From positions 1 to 40,012 of the forward strand of contig NZ_FPBJ01000029.1 of the NCBI RefSeq assembly GCF_900116635.1: a stretch of DNA of 40,012 nucleotides, written 5' to 3'. The notes beneath the pieces were generated by a model, which saw nothing but the letters and a program-made list of their open reading frames with translations, was not told the origin of the DNA and made no database searches. Shown here piece by piece: positions 34,027-40,012 of the stretch. Source of the DNA: Xenorhabdus koppenhoeferi (GTDB lineage Bacteria > Pseudomonadota > Gammaproteobacteria > Enterobacterales > Enterobacteriaceae). Positions within the stretch are counted from its first letter, which is position 1. The number at the start of each line of letters is the position of its first letter. A program made the translations under genes and the position numbers.

Positions 34027-34803
34027 ATGGGACAGTTGTTTTGGCAGACAATCGGTGATGCTCCTTGCGATCTTGTGATGCTGCACGGATGGGGATTGAA
34101 TGCAGAGGTTTGGCATTCAGTAGAAATGCGATTGGCTTCGCATTTCCGTTTGCATCTGGTGGATTTGCCTGGATATGGGCGCAGCCAATCGTATTCGGCC
34201 ATGTCATTGGCGGAAATGGCGGATATTGTATGGCAGCAGGCGCCAGAGAACGCGCTGTGGTTAGGATGGTCTTTGGGGGGATTGGTGGCGAGCCGGATTG
34301 CTCTGGATCATCCCGAACAGATTGCAGGCTTGGTGACTGTGGCATCTTCACCAAAATTCAGCGCTGATGCAGAGTGGCCGGGCATTAAACCTGAAGTATT
34401 GAGTGCCTTTGAGTATCAATTGAGTGCTGATTTCCAGAAAACAGTCGAACATTTTCTGGCATTGCAGACATTGGGAACAGAGAGTGCCCGTCAGGATGCC
34501 CGTATATTGAAATCAGTGATACTGAATCAGCCGATGCCAGCGATGGAGGTACTCAATGCGGGTTTGGAAATTCTGCGTACTGATGATTTAAGGGCTGAAT
34601 TATCGTATCTTCAATTACCTTTTTTGCGTCTTTATGGCTATTTTGATGGCCTTGTGCCACGCAAAATTGCAGAACGGCTTGATAGTGAGTGGCCGAATAC
34701 GCATTCCGTTATTATGCGCCAAGCCGGTCATGCACCTTTTATTTCTCACCCTGATGAATTTATAGAGATATTAACGAATTTTGCTGCCGGAATAGAGTGG
34801 TAA
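34027..34803 (+). CDS. bioH: BioH, pimeloyl-ACP methyl ester carboxylesterase
   Basis: BioH demethylates pimeloyl-ACP methyl ester, ending the fatty-acid-like phase of biotin synthesis. Starting at ATG 34027 gives 258 residues and puts the triad Ser82 (GWSLGG), Asp207 (YFDGLV) and His235 (AGHAPF) at exactly the E. coli numbers. This supports the start over ATG 34015 or TTG 34000. [11 protein letters not shown] forms the oxyanion region. It is divergent from gntX with 38 bp between starts, so the promoters must overlap. An ERIC element follows its stop after 17 bp. Confidence 0.96.
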   Translation: MGQLFWQTIGDAPCDLVMLHGWGLNAEVWHSVEMRLASHFRLHLVDLPGYGRSQSYSAMSLAEMADIVWQQAPENALWLGWSLGGLVASRIALDHPEQIAGLVTVASSPKFSADAEWPGIKPEVLSAFEYQLSADFQKTVEHFLALQTLGTESARQDARILKSVILNQPMPAMEVLNAGLEILRTDDLRAELSYLQLPFLRLYGYFDGLVPRKIAERLDSEWPNTHSVIMRQAGHAPFISHPDEFIEILTNFAAGIEW

Positions 34804-34820
34804 TTGCCGATAATTATTTA

Positions 34821-34946
34821 TATACCCAATGGATTTCAAGATGCAGCGCGACGGCAAGGAACGAATCCCCGGGAGCATAGATAACTATGTGACCGGGGTG
34901 AGTGAGCGCAGCCAACAAAGCTGCATCTTGAAAGACGACAGGTATA
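34821..34946. repeat. ERIC element, full length, inverted orientation
   Basis: A 126-bp copy beginning TATACCCAATGGATTTCAAG and ending CTTGAAAGACGACAGGTATA, with GGGGTGAGTGAGCGCAG and GAATCCCCGGGAGC in the centre. It is almost the reverse complement of the copy at 28295-28420, so the two form long inverted repeats about 6.4 kb apart around the glp-nfuA-gntX-bioH block. Confidence 0.9.
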
Positions 34947-34955
34947 AACGTAAAT

Positions 34956-34983
34956 TACCCATAACATTAAACAATTATGGGTA
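34956..34983. terminator. Weak bidirectional hairpin between bioH and the OsmC gene
   Basis: TACCCATAA and TTATGGGTA form a 9-bp stem with a 10-base loop between two convergent genes. T-runs are short on both sides. Confidence 0.4.
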
Positions 34984-34992
34984 TAAGCGAAT

Positions 34993-35436
34993 TTATTTGT
35001 CAGTATAAATTTCGGTTATAATTTCTGGCGTATTAACGATAGTATCGAGAACAGGGCAATTGCTTTCGACAAAATCAATAAAATCGTGAATCTCCTGTTC
35101 AGTATTATCTGCCTTGATATAAAACTTTGAGGTAATTTTGGAAAAACCCATTTTGGCGTTTTTATTTCTGCCAGTGAAGCCATCGGTATCCAGTTCGCCT
35201 TCCATTTTGACCTGAATATCGATCAAATTGATTTTATGTTTGCGGGCAAAACTTTTTGCCACAATACACTGGCAGGCACCAAAAGCAGAAAGTAATGCTT
35301 CTACAGGATTCATAGCTTCATCAGTGCCACCCAGACTTTTAGGTTCGTCTACGTGAAAGGTAAAATCCCGCGATGAACATTTCATTTTGAGACGGCCCAC
35401 TGACTCTATTGTTGCAGTAAATAACTCTTTAGGCAT
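34993..35436 (-). CDS. OsmC/Ohr-family thiol peroxidase-like protein
   Basis: The 147-residue protein has the two family cysteines in FGACQCIVAKSF (about residue 54) and ESNCPVLDTI (about residue 129), and the MNPVEALLSAFGAC segment that forms the active site in OsmC and Ohr proteins. Such proteins reduce organic hydroperoxides with two cysteines. This branch (YhfA-like and other general OsmC members) is less well defined, so the substrate is not known. It stands alone between an ERIC element and feoC, about 280 bp downstream of feoC on the same strand. Confidence 0.82.
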   Translation of the reverse strand: MPKELFTATIESVGRLKMKCSSRDFTFHVDEPKSLGGTDEAMNPVEALLSAFGACQCIVAKSFARKHKINLIDIQVKMEGELDTDGFTGRNKNAKMGFSKITSKFYIKADNTEQEIHDFIDFVESNCPVLDTIVNTPEIITEIYTDK

Positions 35437-35714
35437 GTTACTATCCCCAGGTTATTAATATTGATAAATAGCGTATCAGATAATAATAAAATGATTTTTA
35501 TTTTTCAATTTTTGAGTGATGAATAAATTTGACCTTCATTGATCTATTTTTTGTTTTATATTGAATGAGATATTTTTAGTTAAGTCATGATTTACATTGA
35601 TTGTCTGAATGTAAATCATGTTATTTTTTTGATGATAAGCAATTTGATATGGAAATTAAAATAAATAAAGAATATATGTTGTGTCCCTGGTCGTCAGATA
35701 AAGCAGGCAATACC

Positions 35715-35954
35715 TTAATTTTTGACTGCCAATTTGTACACCTTCGTATCGCACTTCTGCGTTTCCGGGCACTGTTTGCAGCCACCGCTGAGGCAGGAGG
35801 AAGCGTCCACTTCCTCCAGTTTACCCATCATGACAAGCTGCTTGAGCATGGCTTCCACCATTGGCAGAGGTGCTGAAAACTGATGGCTCAATGACCTTGC
35901 ATCAGTACGCCCATTAAGGGCAACGGCATCTCTGATTTCCAGCAAGCTAATCAT
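35715..35954 (-). CDS. feoC: FeoC, small Feo-system protein with Cys cluster
   Basis: FeoC is a winged-helix protein that binds an Fe-S cluster and influences FeoB stability. The 79-residue protein has the winged helix (LLEIRDAVALNGRTDARSLS) and four cysteines in CLSGGCKQCPETQKC (about residues 54-68). The start overlaps the last codons of feoB by 8 bases, so translation is probably coupled. It is third in feoABC. Confidence 0.92.
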   Translation of the reverse strand: MISLLEIRDAVALNGRTDARSLSHQFSAPLPMVEAMLKQLVMMGKLEEVDASSCLSGGCKQCPETQKCDTKVYKLAVKN

Positions 35955-38220
35955 TATTGAGTGTTACCGTGACCCTGCTGCGCGCACGGCGCAGGCCAAT
36001 AAAGACCAGTGCGTTAAACAGAATGACTGTCAGAATCGTGATAAGGCTGCTCTGTGGGTGAGCTGAAAACGTCGTGATTTGGTAAAACAGTGCCGAGAGT
36101 GAATAGGCGACGTTCAATCCCCACAGAATGGAGAAATTCATCCAGCCACGGCTGGTTTCACGGGCGATGGCGCCCATCACGGAAACACAGGGCACGTACA
36201 GCAGGACGAAGATTAAGTAACTGTAAGCAGAAACGGCAGAGCCAAATTTGGTGCTCATGGTTCCCATAGTACTGCGATCCATATCCCCATCACCTTTACT
36301 GGCCTCAATCGGATTGGAAAGCGCACTTAGGGTGAGAGTGTCTTTCAGGCTGTCCCACGTTTCTGCAACCGCATATTTCAATCGATCCAGTAAGTTGAAT
36401 TCCTGCGGATTGAATGGCTGTTTAGTGATGTTTTCTGCGGTATACAGGGTATTCAGGGTGCCAACCACCACTTCTTTTGCCATTGCTCCAGTTACAAGCC
36501 CGACGGTTGCTTGCCAGTTATCGGGATGTACACCGATGGGTTCCAATACTGGTGTAATCACTCGACTCACCGAGGCCAGTGCTGATTCGTTGATATTATC
36601 CACCGTCTTACCAGAGAAAGAGAAACTGTTCAGGGCACCAATAAACATACTTGCTGCGACAATAACTTTACCCGCACGCATCACAAAGCCTTTCAGACGT
36701 TGCCAGGTCTGGAGCAATAAAGTCTTGGCATGAGGCACATGGTAGACCGGCAGTTCCATGATAAATGGCGATGCTTCACCACGCATCAGGGTATGTTTGA
36801 GGAGAAGCCCGGTCAGAATGGCGATAACAATTCCTAACATATACAGTGAGAACACGATACTCACACCGTTTTTTCCGAAGAAAGCCGCAGCAAAAACAGC
36901 GAAGATAGCCAGCCTTGCACCACAGGACATAAACGGAGCCATCATGATGGTAATCAAACGTTCGCGCGGGGCATCCAGAGTTCTTGAACCCATCACAGCG
37001 GGTACGTTACAGCCAAAGCCGACGATTAAGGGCACAAAAGATTTCCCCGGCAACCCGATTGCCTGCATCAGCCTGTCCATGACAAACGCTGCTCGTGCCA
37101 TATAGCCAGAGTCTTCAAGGAAGGAGAGGAACAGGTACATCATGCCAATTTGGGGAACCAGTGGCAACATCGTATTGATACCCCCGCCAATGCCTTGAGC
37201 AAGGAAAACGGTCAACCAATTCGGGAAATGAAGTGTATAGCCCAGCCACTGCATTCCATCAATGAAAATGGCGGAAGATGCTCCGTCGAAGATGGGCTGT
37301 AAGGCTCCTCCAATATTGATGGCAAGTACAAACATCAGATACATGATAAACAGAAAGATAGGAAGACCCAGCCAGCGATTCAGTATTACAGAGTCTAACA
37401 CTCGGGTCAGTTTGTTTGGTGTCGCTGTGCGGGCATCAATGGCGGACAAACAAATTTCGTTAATCGCTTCATAGCGGGCACCCGCAATGATGAGGTCTGG
37501 TTCTGCAATCTGTTGTTGCAACCGGGTCTTGCTTTCGGCCTGATTTGCCGGAGTCAGCCCTGAAATTTCAAGGCTATAAATATCGCCTTCCAATATTTGC
37601 AAAGCGAGCCAGCGGCGTTGCTGTGGATTGAATTTGTCTGCAATCTGGCCGGAAAGGAGGGAGATCTCCTGCAATAATGCATCGGGAAATTTGACCTGCA
37701 CCGGATTAGATTTTGGCGGATAATTATCAATGATTTTTTTTAGTGCATCGATCCCTGTGGCACGGGTAGAAACCAGTGGTATAACCGGGCAACCAAGGCG
37801 TTGCTCCAATGCCGCGACATCAATATTGATGTGCTGGCTTTGGGCGATATCCAGCATATTCAGCGCAATGATGCAGGGAATACCCAGCTCAATCAATTGA
37901 AGTGAAAGATAAAGGTTTCGCTCTAGATTCGATGCATCAACTACATTGATTAACATATTGGCTCCGCCACTAAGAATGTAGTGGCAGGCAATCTGTTCAT
38001 CAATGGAGGTCTGTTCCGAAATTGTTGTGAGAGAATAGGTTCCGGGGAGATCGACAAGTTCGACTTGATGGTCATGGGTGGTAAAGTGGCCTGTTTTGCG
38101 TTCTACCGTGACACCGGCCCAGTTTCCTACCCGTTGTCGCGAGCCTGTAAGTTGATTAAAAAGCGTTGTTTTGCCGGCATTGGGGTTACCGATCAGACCT
38201 ATGGTTAATTGTTTCATCAT
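35947..38220 (-). CDS. feoB: FeoB, ferrous iron transporter with G-protein domain
   Basis: FeoB imports Fe(II) across the inner membrane. The 757-residue protein has an N-terminal GTPase domain: G1 GNPNAGKTT at residues 11-19, G2 region GNWAGVTVERK, G3 DLPGTYSL and G4 NMLD. A cytoplasmic helical spacer follows, then a polytopic membrane domain with the Gate motifs, including IVGFGCNVPAVMGSRTL and MAPFMSCGARLAIFA, whose cysteines are conserved. E. coli FeoB is 773 residues. It follows feoA after 109 bp. Either of the first two Met codons could start it. Confidence 0.97.
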   Translation of the reverse strand: MMKQLTIGLIGNPNAGKTTLFNQLTGSRQRVGNWAGVTVERKTGHFTTHDHQVELVDLPGTYSLTTISEQTSIDEQIACHYILSGGANMLINVVDASNLERNLYLSLQLIELGIPCIIALNMLDIAQSQHINIDVAALEQRLGCPVIPLVSTRATGIDALKKIIDNYPPKSNPVQVKFPDALLQEISLLSGQIADKFNPQQRRWLALQILEGDIYSLEISGLTPANQAESKTRLQQQIAEPDLIIAGARYEAINEICLSAIDARTATPNKLTRVLDSVILNRWLGLPIFLFIMYLMFVLAINIGGALQPIFDGASSAIFIDGMQWLGYTLHFPNWLTVFLAQGIGGGINTMLPLVPQIGMMYLFLSFLEDSGYMARAAFVMDRLMQAIGLPGKSFVPLIVGFGCNVPAVMGSRTLDAPRERLITIMMAPFMSCGARLAIFAVFAAAFFGKNGVSIVFSLYMLGIVIAILTGLLLKHTLMRGEASPFIMELPVYHVPHAKTLLLQTWQRLKGFVMRAGKVIVAASMFIGALNSFSFSGKTVDNINESALASVSRVITPVLEPIGVHPDNWQATVGLVTGAMAKEVVVGTLNTLYTAENITKQPFNPQEFNLLDRLKYAVAETWDSLKDTLTLSALSNPIEASKGDGDMDRSTMGTMSTKFGSAVSAYSYLIFVLLYVPCVSVMGAIARETSRGWMNFSILWGLNVAYSLSALFYQITTFSAHPQSSLITILTVILFNALVFIGLRRARSRVTVTLNND

Positions 38221-38329
38221 ACTTTCTGCCTATCAGGAGGCGATACTTCTGTATCCGGTTATGTGAGATGAGAGAGGTGAGTAAGTTGGGGCTGTTTTGA
38301 ACCCTGTTTATGTTTTACCCTGAGCCTCG

Positions 38330-38557
38330 TTAGTCCAGAGCTTCATCTAACATAAGTAATTCTAAATCTTGTTTACGAAGAGCAAGATTAGATTTGGTTG
38401 TCTCGACCTGTATTGGGTCGCCCAACGGGGCGATGCGAATAACTTTAAATGTTGCTCCGGGCAGGACACCGATTGACAATAATTTTTGTCGATAAGCCGG
38501 ATTAATATCTGGAGAAAATCCCAGAATTTTATATCTGCGATCTGGAATAAATGGCAT
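38330..38557 (-). CDS. feoA: FeoA, small SH3-like partner of FeoB
   Basis: The 75-residue protein has the FeoA SH3-like fold: [40 protein letters not shown] and [21 protein letters not shown]. It is needed for full Fe(II) uptake through FeoB. It is the first gene of feoABC, with a GGAGAG-type site just before the ATG. Control sites are described at 38589-38727. Confidence 0.95.
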   Translation of the reverse strand: MPFIPDRRYKILGFSPDINPAYRQKLLSIGVLPGATFKVIRIAPLGDPIQVETTKSNLALRKQDLELLMLDEALD

Positions 38558-38588
38558 ATAACTCTCCGTTAAAACTGAAAAGAGAAGT

Positions 38589-38727
38589 GATTATAAGAAT
38601 TATTATCCTCAATAAAGGGAAATTCACAAGAAAAAATTATTGTGGTGATTATTAATGATAATAATAGACAATATCAATACGAATTATTTATCACTGAATT
38701 GTCATGAAACAAATTGATATTAATAAA
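38589..38727 (-). promoter_or_regulatory. feoA control region: FNR-like and Fur-like sites
   Basis: TTGATATTAATAAA at 38714-38727 matches nine of ten FNR consensus bases. About 30 bp downstream on the minus strand TAAATA (38686-38691) is a suitable -10, which puts the FNR site near -41. AT-rich boxes starting AATGATAATAATAG at 38654-38672 and GATTATAAGAATTATTATC at 38589-38607 (about 14 of 19 bases) resemble Fur sites. Anaerobic activation and iron repression are known for feo in E. coli. The AT-richness makes chance matches likely, so the Fur calls are weak. Confidence 0.5.
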
Positions 38728-38938
38728 ATTAATGGTGATTTTTTGAAAATAAATGACGATGTTCAGTGTGTAATAAATTTCAGAAAATTCATTTTTGGAT
38801 AAGTCATCAGAAGTGATAACAGGGTATGGGGGAGAATTTATTGCTGCAACAAGCCCCGAATAATAAATGGAGCTTGTTGATTTTTATTTTTTCATTAATT
38901 TATTGAATGATTTTTTATTTTCACTGGCGGTTTATCTG

Positions 38939-39466
38939 TCATTGAATTTTGGCAGATGAAAGCAACTCGCTCAGTGGAACCTGAACACGATCATCATCTT
39001 GATTCTGGCTCCAGGCATCCGAATCGTATACCCACCAGGCCTGAATTTCCAACTCATAGAAACGGCGGGGGGCATTGCCTTGATAATCGCTGATAGGGCG
39101 GGCTTTTTTCTTCCTGATATTTTCATCGGGATAGGTTTTCAGGAAGAAGTAATCATAGGTTTCCTGTAACTGCCCGTCAGGGATTTGGCGGGCATAGCCA
39201 ATAAACTGAGAACCAGCCAGATCCAACGATGAATCAGGCAGAACCCGACTACTGTATATTGTCCCGCTTACACGGGGATTGTTATACAGCTCCCGTGAAT
39301 GTCGAGTCTCTTGTTTTGAATACCAGATCAGCGTCAATGGATTATATTTGGGAATATAAAATATCGTTGATGACCAGACTGAGTCTGCATCCGGATCATG
39401 AGTGGAAAGATTAAAGAAACGGATATTGCTGAGTAAGTCAAAACTGCTTTGGATGTATTTTTTCAT
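38939..39466 (-). CDS. Pyridoxamine-phosphate-oxidase-like flavin split-barrel protein
   Basis: The 175-residue protein resembles FMN-binding split-barrel proteins of the PNPOx-like superfamily: DLLSNIRFFNLSTHDPDADS, IFYIPKYNPLTLIWYSKQET, HSRELYNNPRVSGTIYSS and a barrel-closing strand GSQFIGYARQIPD. Members bind FMN, F420 or haem and often reduce small molecules; nothing here tells which. The C terminus has an aromatic RRFYELEIQAWWVYDS stretch. I start it at ATG 39466, which has GAGGAAAAC before it; the frame upstream has only a TTG. It has no close neighbour on its strand. Confidence 0.65.
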   Translation of the reverse strand: MKKYIQSSFDLLSNIRFFNLSTHDPDADSVWSSTIFYIPKYNPLTLIWYSKQETRHSRELYNNPRVSGTIYSSRVLPDSSLDLAGSQFIGYARQIPDGQLQETYDYFFLKTYPDENIRKKKARPISDYQGNAPRRFYELEIQAWWVYDSDAWSQNQDDDRVQVPLSELLSSAKIQ

Positions 39467-40012
39467 GTTTTCCTCTACAGTGTTAAGTTGTTCTTTATAT
39501 CCTTTATTTTTCAAATGATTATTGAATTACCTGCAATTTGGAATTTATTGGATGTAGAACATATTGGTTTTTCAGTTGATAATGATTTTATTACATTCAA
39601 TAAGTTATGGTTCCATGGAATTTATTGAAGAATGAATTATACGAAGTATTAGTGAGAATAGGTACTTACTATAACCTATTTAAATTTGTAATATTATAAA
39701 TAAATAGATTCATCCTTATGAATATTAAGGTTTTTATTGAAGAATTCTGAAGAAATTTAATTTTTCTTTATGTCATAATTAGTTAAATAATCTTTCATAA
39801 TAGTGCGCCACTCATTTTTTGTATTCCGGTTTTTGCTGTGATGAAAACGATCGCAAAAATACATCGACGTGATAGTTTCCGCATGGGGATGACGGGAATT
39901 AAGTTCATCTAATATTTGGTCGTGACTCTAATTTATTGATAGTGATGAATGTTCAGATAATATCCTATAATTCTGTCATGCATTTCGATGGATTTTGAAA
40001 AAGACAATGTTT
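39467..40012. other. Intergenic DNA at the right edge with a short coding-like remnant
   Basis: Mostly AT-rich DNA. On the minus strand 39757-39927 is open for 56 codons without a credible start and reads DQILDELNSRHPHAE, then MYFCDRFHHSKNRNTK, before its stop. This looks more protein-like than chance and may be the end of a degraded gene, but I recognise no family. Nothing else seen. Confidence 0.35.

Noticed and set aside
33989-34354. Upstream extension of gntX to a 349-residue frame
   Set aside because: It runs antisense through bioH; the protein from 33988 matches the known GntX N terminus and has a good ribosome-binding site.
35601-35876. 91-codon plus-strand frame near feoC
   Set aside because: Mostly antisense to feoC, and the upstream part is plain AT-rich intergenic DNA.
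1-40012. CRISPR arrays, tRNA or rRNA genes
   Set aside because: No regularly spaced direct repeats, cloverleaf-like sequences or rRNA segments were noticed on either strand, although no covariance search could be run.

Overview
The window looks like an enterobacterial chromosome of the Morganellaceae type, most likely Xenorhabdus or Photorhabdus. This is an inference from E. coli-like core genes with matching active-site numbering, moderate GC with very AT-rich spacers, and repeated ERIC elements. No tRNA, rRNA or CRISPR array was seen.

Layout. (1) 288-13449: a complete phenylacetate catabolic locus. paaA-B-C-D-E-F-G-H-(27-codon ORF)-J-K and the repressor gene paaX lie on the minus strand, with paaZ divergent. 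PaaK makes phenylacetyl-CoA, PaaABCE with PaaD epoxidises the ring, PaaG isomerises the epoxide to an oxepin, PaaZ opens and oxidises the ring, and PaaF, PaaH and PaaJ carry out beta-oxidation to acetyl-CoA and succinyl-CoA. The thioesterase gene paaI is missing at its usual place between paaH and paaJ, and paaY does not follow paaX. (2) 13454-20975: an AT-rich accessory island. It holds an ERIC, a broken Tn3-family transposase fragment, a four-gene chaperone-usher fimbrial operon (pilin, chaperone, usher, two-domain tip protein), a broken serine resolvase, a 34-bp perfect palindrome, a Phd/ParE toxin-antitoxin locus with an extra 51-residue ORF inside it, and a second transposase fragment. 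The resolvase / TA / transposase order is that of a decayed Tn3-family transposon carrying a TA module. (3) 21035-27761: the poorly understood yhf operon, yhfZ-yhfY-yhfX-php-yhfU-yhfT-yhfS, without yhfW. It combines two PLP-enzyme folds, a phosphotriesterase-like metallohydrolase, a membrane transporter and two regulators. (4) 28586-34803: glycerol 3-phosphate genes glpE-glpG-glpR-glpD, then nfuA, gntX and divergent bioH. (5) 34993-39466: an OsmC-like protein, the ferrous iron system feoABC and a flavin split-barrel protein.

Regulatory DNA visible by eye includes: paired PaaX-like boxes at paaA; paired ATCAA-N4-TTGAT motifs exactly 32 bp apart upstream of the fimbrial genes; a CRP site and two GlpR-like operators at glpD; and FNR-like and Fur-like sites at feoA. 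Four full ERIC elements and one internally deleted copy lie between genes. All assignments come from reading the sequence and from recalled family knowledge; no database search was run.
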